From Armillaria gallica (Eukaryota > Basidiomycota > Agaricomycetes > Agaricales > Physalacriaceae), in the NCBI GenBank assembly GCA_037576215.1, contig JBANDB010000009.1, forward strand, positions 434,001 through 498,000: a stretch of DNA of 64,000 nt. The letters run 5' to 3'. Positions 21,300-32,700 of the stretch are shown here, in pieces (the first letter of the stretch is position 1; each line of letters begins with the position of its first letter). A program made the position numbers and the translations under genes. The notes beneath the pieces were generated by a model. That model searched no databases. It saw only the letters and a list, made by a program, of their open reading frames with translations, and had not been told where the DNA came from.

Positions 21300-23290
21300 G
21301 AGTTTTAATCTCCCCTTCCTGAGACCGGCGAAAGCAACTCAGCATCCAAACGATCTGCTGTATTATGAGCCCAGGTTCTATTGTGAGGATCTACTTGCCT
21401 ATATTGGGCTTCTATACCGTTTGGCCTGCACTATAAGCGGTTAGACAGAGTATAGAGTCTGACTACAGACGTTGATTGCGTATTTCTGCGAGGGAAAGTG
21501 TCGAATTGACTACGATATGGGGAAAAGCCCGCTATTTTCATCACAAATTCAGCACGAGGTGTATCAAAAAAGGACCCTACATACGGTGGCTGTCGTGATG
21601 CGAGATCTCTTGCTTTTGGCCTCTTCGATAACAGCGAAGAGCATATTCTTGGACTAGATAGCTAGTTATATGTGATTGGAAATTCACGACCGGCACCACG
21701 TACCGACCTGAACATACTGACTGGTCTCAGTGAATGCATTGATTATAGCACCGAATGTCTGGCAGCTGGCTGTCTCTATATGCGTTTCGAAGACGGTATT
21801 GCGGCTCATTCCAGTGGCATGTCCCTGATATCAGCATCAATAATAAATCAGCGTAAAAGGCAGGAATGGCGCCCACAGTAGGTTGAAAAAACACGTGGTG
21901 GTGAAAGGCAAAAGAAGGACGGCGGATCTCGGACCGGTGGAGCGTCACCATTTGTCCCTCGTGTTATGGATATCAATGTCGCTTCCGAACTAAGCACGAG
22001 TCGTATCTTCAGCTATCAACTCACCTTTCAACCTCCACAGTCCCTGTGTGAACCTAAGTGATCAAGACCGGTTAGGCTTAGCGCTTGCTGTTCCACTCGC
22101 TTACCGACTATGCTTAGCGCTTGTCGGAAACTCAGTCAGTTACGCTTGGCGCTTGCTGACGCCCCGTTAACTACGCTTAGCGCTCGTTAACAAACTTACG
22201 GATCCCTCTTGGTAATCGGACTCAGCTTACGGACATCCTCGCTCTCATCAGGCTTTTCTTCGAGCATTTACGCACTCGTATATTGGCTTGGCTACCCATA
22301 TTCTTAACACCTCGCGATCGAGGCTGCCCACCATTGGCCCACCGCCAACAGCCGCCAACTCACAATACCTCCGCACTGCACCCAGATCGGGAATTGAGTA
22401 GTCAGAGCATCGTCTTGAACATCCTACGTGTCACGTCCTGATTGTCCACCGCCTCGATAAGGTACCGACAAGAAAACAGACTTAATGATATTACAGACAC
22501 ACAACAAACCGTAGCATAGGCATTATTGATGTTGATAGAAAAGGTGTTCCAAGTTTCGTGTATAGCATAGAGTGAGCTATGCAGGGATAAGCCTTCTGGA
22601 GCGACCTGAATTCGCTACAACCAACGAAAGGGCTCGCTACGGCCACAGCTGGAGTGAGGATTACAGAGACATGGCGAAAGGACACCGCGCTGACACCATT
22701 CAGCACTAGGCTTGCGGAACCTTTTATATCCCGATTATTACTGTTCGATGAATGGAGCCCCGAGGAGAAAAACCGTCCGGCAAGGTCACAAGGCAGATGT
22801 TCATGTAGGTAGTCACTGTAGTTTCCAGAAGCACCATTGCTCGTGAATGATCAATAAAACGGGAGGATGCTCGGGATCCAAATCCGATCCGCCATCATGT
22901 GCTGAAGTTAGACCCAATTAGCGAATCATCTATAGTATATAGGGTTAAGAGCTCGACGAATCAATGCTGCCGGGAAGTTCATTTCCGAGAGGAATTGCAC
23001 CCAAACAGTCCTGTAGTTTCATCGCGGGATACAAAGGTTTACATAGAAAGAAGGACGTCTTCAATTAGCCCAGAGACAGACTTGAGTCGAACCATCCAAT
23101 GATGAAGAGCTACATCCTTGCCCGATTCGGGCCGTTCTATACTCCTTACGAAGAATAAAAGAACTCCGTAACCAGTCCGTGCTAGACACCAATTATCAAT
23201 ACCAACACAGATGTTCTCTGAGCTAGAGCAGACTTTCTCGATTAGGATTACAGTACCGGATTTAGCTCCGGTGTTTGCAACGTCAGAACA
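21300..23290. other. GST upstream spacer, no gene
   Basis: This is the upstream region shared by all GST modules. Short frames here (for example minus 21727-21951) recur in copies at about 24.6, 58.1 and 62.2 kb but accumulate indels, so I do not call them genes. It contains the solo LTR at 21962-22309. From about 22741 it switches to the region normally found between SSP and GST, so an F-box fragment and an SSP gene were deleted here relative to the right cluster. Confidence 0.55.
21962..22309. mobile_element. Solo LTR (348 bp)
   Basis: It begins TGTTATGG and ends CTTAACA, with TGTTA/TAACA inverted ends, flanked by CCTCG at 21957-21961 and 22310-22314. The other GST spacers read GTCCCTCGCGATCG without the insert, which is a clear empty site. 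About four copies of a roughly 33-bp unit with core GCTTAGCGCTTG lie at about 22075-22190. Orientation cannot be fixed. Confidence 0.85.
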
Positions 23291-23294
23291 TCAC

Positions 23295-24091
23295 CTACAC
23301 AACGGCCTCATACTTCTCGAAACTCTCCACCAGCTTCCCCCATCGACCGTCATGCCACGATGACAACTCCTTCCACTCGGGACTATCCTCTCCAAGGGAA
23401 ATCCGAAGAAAGAATATCCATGCGCTCATGGTGAAGTCCGCAAACGTAGGAGTCTCTCCCGTAACGAAGGTATGTCCCTTCGTCATCCACTTGTTCACTT
23501 TGCCAAGATCATCCTTTACAAGCGCCAATTGAGTCGCTCTATGCTCTCCACGAAGAGTCATATCCTCAATAGTGACCCCCGACAATTCTTCCCTCGTTTT
23601 CCTGAAGAATGCTTCGCTTCGTGGAGACAGAATCGCGTTGACAGCAGGCTGGGAAAAGGGTGCTATCGCCTTCATTTGGGATTCAAATGCGGCTATGAAT
23701 GCAGCATGCAGGGTTCTTGTCCCGGGAGGTATAAGGCGTGGAGTATCGGGGTATGTAGCATCGAGATACTCGACAATAGCAGCAGATTCGGATACAATGG
23801 CCCCAGTTGACGAGTCATGGAGAAGTGGAAGAGTATAATATGGCGTTACACGGTCCTTTTGTGTAGCGCTGGCCGGGATGCCAAAGATCTTGTACAGTCC
23901 TTCGATATCAGGGTATTCAATCCATTCCGTACGATATGGAATACCCTTGAAGTTGAGAGCATATCTGGGCAAGGATGAGACAGTTAAATCCGCATACAAA
24001 GATAATCTGACCTGACTTTCCAGGTATTGGGTGACCATGCATTGATGGGAAGCTTGGAAGGAATATCGTAGAAGACGATGGCCATCGACAT
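23295..24091 (-). CDS. GST2, etherase-like glutathione S-transferase
   Basis: Same two-exon structure as GST1 (24012-24091 and 23295-23964, 47-bp intron), 249 residues, with the S-P-N-T-W-K active-site segment and the ES-x-AIVEYLD motif intact. It is the most divergent intact copy: it has Ser-Gln in place of Leu-Gly at the IAPF-PAVNAIL loop, and EDMTLRGEHRATQLALVKDD instead of EEMDLHGEHRTRQ. The TATA box that precedes the other copies is changed to TATCAA here (about 24155), so transcription may be weak. It shares the EDMTL variant with truncated GST3. The reading frame is open throughout, so I call it a gene. Confidence 0.85.
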
Positions 24092-25061
24092 GATCGTCAG
24101 ATGCTAAGGTGCAGGATGAATAAGGTTCGTCGCAACCATCCGCTTCATCGGCCCGCTTGATATCCGGAGTTTTGATCTCCCCTTCCTGACTGAGACCGGC
24201 AAATGCAACTTAGCATCCGAGCCTGCACTATATAGGCGGTTAGACAGAGTATAGAGTCTGACTATAGACGTTGGTTGTATATTGATGCGAGGGAAAGTGT
24301 CGAATTGACTACGATACGATGAAAAAGTATCACAAATTCAGCACGAGATGTATCAAAGAAGGAACCTACATATGGTGGTTGTCGCGATGCGAGATCCCTC
24401 GCTTTTGGCCTCTTCGATAACAGTGAAGAGCATATTCCTGGACTAGATAGCTAGTTATATGGGATTGGTAATTCACGACCGGCACCACGTACTGTCCTGA
24501 ACATGCTAACTGGTCTCAGTGAATGCATTGATTATAACACCGAACGCCGAGCAGCTGGCTGTTTCTATATGCCTTTCGAAGACGGTATTGCGGCTCATTC
24601 CGATGGCATGTCCCTGACATCAGCATCAATAATAAATCAGCATAAACGATAGGTTGAAAAACATGTGGTGGTAGAAGGCAAGAAGGACGGCAGATCTCGG
24701 ACCGGTGGAGCGTCGCCGTTTGTCCCTCGCGATCGAGGCTGCCCACCGTTGGCCCACCGCCAACAGCCGCCAACTCACGATACCTCTGTACTGCACCCAG
24801 ACCGGGAATTGATCAAGTAGTCATATGATCAGATCATCGTCGTGAACATCCTACGCGTCACGTCCTGATTGTCCACCGCCCCGATAAGGTACCGACAAGA
24901 AAACAGACTTAATGATATTACAGATACAACAAACCGTAGCATAGGCATTATCGATGTTGATAGAAAAGGTGTTTCAAGTTTCACGTATATCATAGAGTGC
25001 TATGCATGGATAAGCCTTCTGGAGCGACCTCAGACCTGAACTCGGTACGACCAACGAAAGC
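24092..25061. other. GST2 upstream spacer, no gene
   Basis: Repeat of the GST upstream spacer. It carries the intact empty site for the solo LTR found at 21962-22309 (TTTGTCCCTCGCGATCGAGG at about 24719). No gene is supported. Confidence 0.5.
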
Positions 25062-25168
25062 TGATCAGGGAAGGTCTCGATGTCGTGATCTTTGAAGACT
25101 TTCATAAGTATCGAAGCAGCTTAAGGTTCTGGTTACACCCATTGATGGCTGGTGCGGAGGAGATGTGG
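25062..25168 (+). pseudogene. F-box 3' fragment
   Basis: Only the last 35 or so codons of the F-box gene remain, matching 15940-16030 (start GATCAGGGAAGGTCTCGA). They run into the target site of the solo LTR at 25173. Confidence 0.7.
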
Positions 25169-25172
25169 TTAT

Positions 25173-25377
25173 TGTAGGATATTCGAGCTTCTCATGGCGG
25201 ACAGTTAGTCGCCGTCTGGTTCTCGTATGGATTTACTTACGTGTTGGCTTATTTCCGATGGGAGTTCGTAGTATATAAGGCTAGATATTTCGTAGTTAGT
25301 CCCCATGTCGCGTTTGCTACAGATGTAAACCATTTTTGCCGCTCACTTCGTTTGAGAACGGCCCGGTGATTCTAACA
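25173..25377. mobile_element. Solo LTR, copy shared with 59117-59320
   Basis: It begins TGTAGG and ends CTAACA, 205 bp, with a TATATAA-type box near 25273. It is flanked by GTTAT at 25168-25172 and 25378-25382. The same insertion at the same site occurs at 59117-59320, but not after the F-box ends at 16.0, 44.8 or 55.2 kb. Confidence 0.85.
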
Positions 25378-25670
25378 GTTATGGATTGTGGTTCAATTCA
25401 AATGTTACGTATAAGTATCATGCATCATATCTATATACATTCAGACACGGATACCAATGTTGTCGGAGTGCCTATGCTTTCCTACAGAACGTCTCTACGA
25501 GTTTCTCCTTCTCCTTGTCAGTGGCATGAGAATATTGTTCAATGCACGCCATGTATGCTTCCTGTTTACATTCGTGTTGTAAGTTCCATATCATCGATTT
25601 GAAGTAAAAGGGACATACACCGGAATAGCGGTCCTGAACTTCCTGTGGAATGCTCTGCCATCGGTGGCGA

Positions 25671-26045
25671 CACTGCTGGGGCTAATATGTTTTTACGTTC
25701 GAAAAAGTTGTCCTAAAAATGTTGTGACTTTTGGTGCGATTTTTTATCGGGAAATTTGATATCCTAAAAACAAGACGAAAGAGAACCCTTTTTCATCGTC
25801 TTTTAGAACAGGGAAAACAACAGAGAAAACATAATGAAAAAGTGGTTTCTATTGTTCTGAACAATGGAAACCACTTTTTCTTTGTTAAAAACTTACTCTT
25901 TTTAGTGCTTAAAAACAGTACAAAATACAAGGCTTTTTGATTATGTTCTCCGGATGCTGTTTTACGATTGCAAGAAGATGATAAAAAGCCACACCATTTT
26001 TAGGCTATGTTTTTAGGTTTAAAAAAGCAGCAAATCCTAGCAGTG
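25671..26045. mobile_element. CACTA-like MITE (375 bp)
   Basis: The ends CACTGCTGGG and its inverted partner CACTGCTAGG extend into an imperfect terminal inverted repeat of about 65 bp that includes CCTAAAAATG-TGTG-CTTTT on both arms. It is flanked by CGA at 25668-25670 and 26046-26048, a 3-bp duplication. The empty site is seen in SSP-D (TCGGTGCCGAGTCTC, about 59600). A central hairpin with 22-bp arms and one mismatch lies at about 25835-25880. CACTR ends with 3-bp duplications are characteristic of the CACTA superfamily. It has no coding capacity. Confidence 0.8.
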
Positions 26046-26312
26046 CGAGCCTCTTTAAGATGTGGCAGACATGAGAAGTGAAGTGAAGTGGACGGCCTGG
26101 AAATCATCCTTGCGAGAATTGATGGCCCCCACAAATTCAGTAGTCGAAGTCACATCACCAGCGTACGCGTCACAAGCACACTTTCCGTCGGCGTCCGTCA
26201 TGACATGGTTCTGTTTTCAATTCTTCATGAAGCTAAATGGTAACATCACGTGTAGGAAACGTAGCATACAGGGATTAGCGCGGTGGCATTTCGGAGCTGT
26301 GAGTTCAGAGTA

Positions 26313-26755
26313 CTGTACTATTTCGACCGGTAATTCACATAACGTGTAACAGTCGCCTGTGAAGTGAATCTCCCGGTATATCGTAACGCATAACAATGGA
26401 TAATGAAGTTGCTAGCTTACAGGTATCAAAACATGATTTTTTTGCAAGTCTAAACCACTTTTTCGGCGCTAGTACATTACCGTGGTGTTTTTACGCGTGA
26501 TCCCACTGCCACATGTCAGCACTGTATAACTTTGATGGCTTATGAACAGACTATTTCCCCTGCGGGCCGCAACGCATTGTACAACTCGGGGAAATTATTT
26601 TCATAATCTTATCTGATGTGGTGGTGGCGCTTGCTCGGGTCCTGTGAAGCTAATTTCCTAAGCATAACGCGTAACATGGGGCCCTGAACCTCTAGTCAAT
26701 TGACCATATACCATAACGCGTAACAGCCCGTGAAGCTACGGTCGAAATAGTACAG
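26313..26755. mobile_element. Mariner-like MITE with subterminal repeats (443 bp)
   Basis: The terminal inverted repeats CTGTACTATTTCGACCG match perfectly over 17 bp and are flanked by TA on both sides (26311-26312 and 26756-26757). Copies of CATAACGCGTAACA or near variants occur at about 26338, 26373, 26663 and 26712, close to both ends. The empty site is in SSP-D (CAGAGGACTTAGAGC, about 59873). TA duplication suggests the Tc1/mariner superfamily. No transposase is present. Confidence 0.8.
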
Positions 26756-27641
26756 TACTTAGAGCATGTGTCACGACCTGAATTAAACCAATGGAGACAG
26801 CGATCGCAGTAACTGGGCAGAACTTATTGTAGCATGGTCAATATCGACATTGTCGGCAAATTTCCCACAGGCCCCTTTGATATCAAGGTTTGTTTGGCCC
26901 GTGCTGTTGAAAATATCTTTAAGAGCGTCAATATCGCTTTGATCCACGAGAGTATAAGCGAAGGCCAGAGCGGCAGGGAGAAGGAGAGAGTAGTGCGAAG
27001 TAACATTCTGAAAGGTCTTTGGTTCCAATACAACGGTGCAAAGGCTGTTAGATGGGAGCAGTCTTTCGACATATTTATTACTACTCAATTAATGGAATCC
27101 CGAGGAGAAAAGCCTTCCAGGAAAGTCACGAGCCAGACATTCATGTAGGTAGTCGTTCTGGTTTCCAGAAGCACCGTTGGTTTGTGGATGACCAATAAGA
27201 CGGTAGGATGCTTCGGATCCAAAATGGATCCGCTATTATGCGCTGAAAGGGTCAATGAGCGAATCACCTATAGAAGAACCCGACGAATCAGTGCTGCCAG
27301 CCCTGCATGGGGAAGTGCATTCCCAAAATGAATTCCATCCAAAACCGTCCTGTCTTTACGTCAAGGCAAACAAAGGCTTACATTGAAAAGAATGATGTCC
27401 TCAATCAGCCCAAAGACAGACTTGAGTCGGATCCTCCAATGACTAAGAGCAACATCCTCGCCCGACTTGGGCCATTCTATACCCGTTACGAAGAATAAAG
27501 GAACTCCGTAACCAGTCCGTGCTAGACCCCAATCATCGACATCAACATGGATGTTCTCTGAGCTAAAAAAGACTTTTTCGATTATGATTACAGTAACGAA
27601 TTTGGTACCAATATCTGCAACGCCGCAAAATTACCTAGTAC

Positions 27642-28245
27642 CTATACGACGGCCTCGTACTTCTCAAAAAATATGACCAGTCTCCCCCATCGTCCGTCAT
27701 GCCACGATGACAACTCCTTCCACTCCGGACTATCCTCTCCAAGGGAAATCCGAAGGAAGAGTATCCACGCGCTCATGACGAAGTCCGCAAACGTAGGAGT
27801 CTCCCCGGTGACAAACATATCCCCCTTTGTCATCCACATGCCCACTTTGCCAAGACCATCCTTGACATCCACTAATTGTCTCGCTCTATGCTCCCCATGA
27901 AGAGTCATATCCTCAATAGTGACCCCCGACAATTCTTGCTGCGATTTGCTGAAGAATGCTTTGCTTCGCGGAGACAGAATCGCATGGAGAGCAGGGACGA
28001 AAAATGGCGCTATCGCCCTCATTTGGGATTCAAATGCGTCTATGAATGCAGCAAGCAGGGTTCTTGTCCCAGGAGATATAAGGCATGGAGTATCGGGGTA
28101 TGTAGCATCGAGATAGCGCTGGCCGGAATGCCAAAGATCTTGTACAGTCCTTCGATATCAGGGTATTCAATCCATTCCGTACGATATGGAATACCCTTAA
28201 AGTTGAGAGCATATCTGGGCAAGGATGAGACAGTTAAATCGGCAC
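27642..28245 (-). pseudogene. GST3, truncated and internally deleted
   Basis: Exon 2 is present from the VRYALNFKG segment to the EKYEAVV end, but about 100 bp that encode the ES-x-AIVEYLD glutathione-binding motif are gone (joint near 28115), which shifts the frame. Exon 1 and the promoter are missing: homology breaks inside the intron at about 28245, where unrelated sequence begins. It is closest to GST2 (EDMT variant). The break marks the right border of the left cluster. Confidence 0.85.
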
Positions 28246-28920
28246 TTAGCCCACCCGTTAAAAGCCTAGTAATAGATTATTAATTGTAGCGGTAAGACAG
28301 CTGTAATGTATTAATCCCTTGTACTTGCAAATAGGCGCAATCTATTATTCTTTGCTATTGCAAAGGATTTTTGGCAGAGAAATCCAAGCCGGGTATAGGG
28401 CCAGACAACGCTCCACACGGTCATCGTGGGTATAGCTGTAGCCTCGACGTGCTTGATGTACTGGACGCTATGGGCCTGTGCGCTCCCGCCTCCAAGCGCC
28501 TTGCTGTTGAATTGGGCCTAAATTGTCTGCTGATTCTTGAGCTTCTTTTAATTTGTTATCAACGCGGACATGAGATCGTACGAGCTCAATGATTTTTGAC
28601 AGTTTTGATGTGTGGAAGTTATTTTTGTTCGCCTTTGATGTCGCTGTCACCTGTTGTCCTCCTTCCAGAGATGATCAAGTTCGCATGTTTTCCTCGATAT
28701 GTCATCCCTTTTTCGGTGTCAGCCCCTCCATATGTTTTTTTCATGATATTTTTCCACCGCTCCGACATTTCTTCAATGACATTATCTATCATTCCTCACA
28801 TGTTTTTTTTCGGGTCTGCCGCAAAACCAATGTAATCCAACCTACTGTACAAAATCTACATACACGGTAGCTCTATCAACAAGACTACCGTTTTTTCAGC
28901 CCGTAAATATACTGGATTGG
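28246..28920. other. Unique DNA at the cluster border, no clear gene
   Basis: A minus-strand Lys-rich stretch of 49 codons (28619-28767) followed by a second open stretch in another frame (to about 28468) looks like a decayed coding fragment, but I do not recognise the family. A 12-bp inverted motif, ACGGTAGCTCTA and its arm, lies near 28864-28892. Confidence 0.3.
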
Positions 28921-28924
28921 AAAA

Positions 28925-29030
28925 AATGAAATAAATTAAATTAAACCACCAGGGTTCGAACTAAAACACCCAGAGGAACATCATCGAATGAGGATCAATA
29001 CCGGTTAGGCCACACGGCCATGACCGTAAT
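28925..29030 (-). mobile_element. tRNA-like SINE head
   Basis: On the minus strand TGGCCTAACCGG (29001-29012) fits the Pol III A box TRGYnnArnnGG. About 50 bases further on, AGTTCGAACCC (28952-28962) fits the B box. A T/A-rich tail with a T6 run, a possible Pol III stop, follows at about 28921-28945. The acceptor and T stems do not close properly, so it is not a functional tRNA gene. A tRNA-derived SINE fits best. Confidence 0.45.
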
Positions 29031-29069
29031 AAATGTAATATATCCAGTTCTTGGGCTGAAGAAATTGCT

Positions 29070-29771
29070 CTAAAAAAAAAGTCCCTCGTTGTGCCGTGCA
29101 TGCGGGGCGTAGGCGCCGGGAACGAGGTCGCGCACGGTATCGTCAGTGGTGTCGATACCCTCACTGTTGAAAGACGAGGCTGCTTGAGAATGGGCGGTGA
29201 TAGCCCGCAGGTGGAACGCCAAAAAGCCAGTTAAGCAATGTCGACGGCTGTTTTGACAGGGATGAGGGGCCAATCCAGCAAAATAGACATCATCACTGCA
29301 TTCTATGTTGTCGAAAAGGTGGGTGGTGAGGTCGTTATGAAAGTAACGAGGCTGTAAGGAGTGATACAAGGCGAAAGAAACGGGCGTCGGGATGTCGAGC
29401 GGGCAGGCGGCAAGGATGGCGTCGAGGGTAGATATAGACAACATAGTCGTGTTCCCCCACTCAGAAAATGGGAGATACACGAGCTTGGAGGGCGTAGGTG
29501 GACTGGATGGTGTGGGAGAGCCTGATGTTGACGAGGATAGGGTGAGCACTGGCGGGAATTGTGAGGGACGTGTAGGGGTGGTTATGGTTGCATTCGATGC
29601 GTCGTATGTCCATGCTTCAATGCTCATAAGGGTGTGTTCGTTGTTGTCGGTGTTGGCCGTCGATATCTCGATCTTCATCCCACCATTCCCCATGACCTTT
29701 CCAGACCTTTCCCGCCCTCCTATATCCCCGATAGTCCCCCACAGCCCAGTGCTACTCTTCACTATAGCCAA
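29070..29771 (-). CDS. Unrecognised 233-residue open frame
   Basis: One uninterrupted frame from ATG at 29769-29771 to a stop at 29070-29072. The middle is Ser/Thr/Pro-rich (residues about 55-95), and a more ordered part follows that contains LVYLPFSEWGNTTMLSIS, which could belong to a leucine-rich or F-box-like protein. No domain can be named. The opposite strand is also open for 150 codons, which weakens the case. It may be a last exon or a relic. Confidence 0.3.
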   Translation of the reverse strand: MAIVKSSTGLWGTIGDIGGRERSGKVMGNGGMKIEISTANTDNNEHTLMSIEAWTYDASNATITTPTRPSQFPPVLTLSSSTSGSPTPSSPPTPSKLVYLPFSEWGNTTMLSISTLDAILAACPLDIPTPVSFALYHSLQPRYFHNDLTTHLFDNIECSDDVYFAGLAPHPCQNSRRHCLTGFLAFHLRAITAHSQAASSFNSEGIDTTDDTVRDLVPGAYAPHARHNEGLFF

Positions 29772-32700
29772 GGGTCATTGTAGGAATCCCTCGCTCCCTT
29801 CCGTCGTCGTCCAATTTGCCGTCATTGGTGCTCGGGTGATTTTGCGTTGATAGCGTTGATCCACCCCCACGGCTGCAGATGGTGGTCGATGGCGTATCTT
29901 CTAGCCTATCAGTAGTCGTCATCGTGCCTGAATCCAGTGGACAATGGCGATTTGCCTCGATGAAGATGCTGCGGGTGTTTCATGTTCGAGACGGAATAAG
30001 GCTGGCATGTGGTGCCGCAGCAGGCGTCGTTGGAGCTGGCCACGTGTCGTCATCATCAATGGTGGTGGGAACCTGGGTTGGTCGTATGGGCTACAAGTAG
30101 TGCTGCCTTGATGTAGGGCTTACGCACGAGAGTGGGAGCGGAATGGTGGCTATCCGGGGCTCTTGGGGCTGCCGCATGCGTAAAAAGTATGGAAAATGAT
30201 AGTAAGTATGAAAAAAATAAGTACACACCTTTTTGCGCTAGTCAAAGGGCTGTTGGGCGAACGGACGGGGCATCATCGTGTTCGAGACGGTAGTGAAAGA
30301 CCACGAAAGAAGGGGCACACAGCCACTTGATCCCTGTTCGGTTGGTCGGACCGGCGATCGTGTGTGCGGAATGAGAGCTCGGGATTCACCTGCTGCTCGA
30401 ACTACTCATTCCGACATCTCATAAACATTCGGGATGTTCAATTGTGAGCATTTATCATATATATACGTACAATTTGGTAGACCAGGATGCAATGGGAAGC
30501 AGATATTCGATATTTAATGGTACTTTTCTTACATTTTGAGGCTTTTTCGATAAGATACCCTCTCCGTGTTTTCTCTAACTGAAGCAAATGTGTCAGGCAT
30601 TCAAATTCATATATAGTACTGTTGATACAACCTATCCGATCCGATCCGATCCACTGATAAATGTGCATATGGACAGTCCGAGTTTTTGAAGCCACCTTTT
30701 GTGCGTTTCACTACGCGTCACTCAATCCCATTGCCTAACGATTTTAATATGATATTAATTCAATATGGGTATTTTTGCTGGCACGTTCCTCTGTATGTCA
30801 TCAAATTTGAACTGTATCTCAGTCTACTATACGTCAATACTCCTGAATACTTTTCCCTGCCTCATAAAATGTTGACGACCGATACTGTAGGCATTTGTTC
30901 TCAGGTTGTTTTTCTCGGCAAAGTCCGAAAGACGTTGAATTCACCAGTTTAATTGTTTCGAAAATGCATTTGCTACATATATATGCAACTAGTGTAATGA
31001 ATATAATGAGATTTTTGAAAAGAAAACCCGTGGCCATGCTAGGCACAGCAGGGTGGCATCGAGGACGGCAATAGCATGTCGGATCGTCTTGTTGCCATCG
31101 AAATGTAAAACTGCTAGGTTGTCCAGAGGTGAGAGTTCAGGAATAGTAAAATGGACCTTGCTGATGCCTTGCCCATGTCGAAAATGGGGTGAGGCAGCTG
31201 TAGGGGGTGATGCAGGGTAAGAATGGCATCGGGAACCGAGATAGAGAGCAGCACGCAACAATAGCAGCATTGGAGGAGGAAACAAGCCCCAGATTCGAGA
31301 TCCTCAACTGAAATAATGAGATTTTCTCCAATTTAGGGTGCATAGACAGGCTGGATAATGCGTGATAGTCCGATGTTGGAAGGGGAAGAGGTGGGCAGTG
31401 GCGGGCATCATGATAGTCGTACAGCCTGGGTCATAGCTCTGAGTTTGTTTGGTGTGTCCTGAAGTGTCGCATTGATTCCGAAAAAGGTGCATGAATTGTC
31501 TTCATCATTGGCCATTGAATATTGAGTACTGTCGGAATGAGGATGCAGGCCATATTTGGGGCAGTGGGGTATTGTTGAGTCTTGATATCATCGGTATTGT
31601 CTATGGTGTTGGCCGTAGTCAAGGGTATTGGGTTGTGCATGGTGGTGGATGTGGATGCAGTCGCTAGGCTGTGGCAGTGTCTTAGGGAACATTACATAAG
31701 CCCACATGCCAAGAACTATTTTCGCTTGATTTTTGTCCCCCACAATGAGCAAGCATCAACATCACAGGTCTCTGAGCTATGGAAATATACAAATCCTAAA
31801 ACTCATGCCTGAATTTGTGCTGTGAAATTTCGTGGAATACCAGAAAAACATACACTGACATATCAAACCGAAGATTTAATGGATGTGAAACACGATCAGA
31901 CCAAAATAGCACTCACATCGACAGTACGATGCGACATGCCGAAATGGAACAGAGAGGATCCTGAAAGAAGCAAACGAAGGATCTAAAAATATGTGATCAC
32001 GGAACAAGAGCTATATTTATCACCAGGACCTAGAATAAACATATAGGGCGCGATTGCAATAGAAGACTTTTATCAGGGATCTATTTTAGTACGTGCAATG
32101 GGCGGAGGGGCGCAGAACCCGTACCAGCAAGCGCCCCCCAGTGCTGAGCCCGACGGCTGCTGCCAGTCACTGCAGTGGTATTAATTAATTAAGCACCGAC
32201 TACATGTACAGTCATTAATACATTACAGATAAACTACTACTGCAGTCTATTAATTAACTATAAGGGATAAGGCCTGCGGCAAGTACCTCTTGTCGCTGCA
32301 TAATATTCAGGGATACGAGGAGACGGAGCTGTGAATCGTGTGGCTGGCAAAGAGTCGGTTAATCCACATTCTTGAGGGTTACCTACCTGCGCCATTGCGG
32401 TGTATTCACTGTTTAAGTTAGTTTAAGGTTGAGGGAAGAGTCTTAACGTTCCGTAACTTCAGTTAAGGACGTCCCACGTGGCGATTTGGATGAGCGTCCG
32501 ATGTTCGTGTTTCTCGTGCGTCAGACCAGTAGGGTCTTCATCAAAAATCCGACGACTTCGCAGCTTCGGAGTTCAGACATTCGCGTTTGACCGTGGCATA
32601 TCTATTAAGCGCTGGAGATATTAACGCTTAGCCAAATATCCCCGGATTATTTCAAAGTGGTCATAGGTCGGAATTTAAAGCATCATACATCAAGTCGCAA

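Larger units (their letters stand above)
25472..27006 (-). pseudogene. Small secreted six-Cys protein B, twice interrupted
   Basis: Paralog of SSP-D. A shift in the CT-rich signal-peptide region separates the ATG (27004-27006) from the mature frame. One MITE (26313-26755) sits in exon 2 and another (25671-26045) in exon 3. Splice sites are otherwise kept: the exon 3 donor reads CCG|GTGTATG, and the C-terminal exon ends FCRKA with TAG at 25472-25474. Certainly inactive. Confidence 0.8.

Noticed and set aside
21672..21951. Conserved small gene in the GST upstream spacers
   Set aside because: The open frames recur at four places but with indels and shifted ends. The similarity is explained by block duplication.
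22070..22200. Short regularly spaced repeats resembling a CRISPR array
   Set aside because: This is eukaryotic DNA, the units vary and abut without unique spacers, and they lie inside a solo LTR.
29001..29012. Functional tRNA gene
   Set aside because: A and B boxes are present but the acceptor and T stems do not pair. A SINE head is a better explanation.
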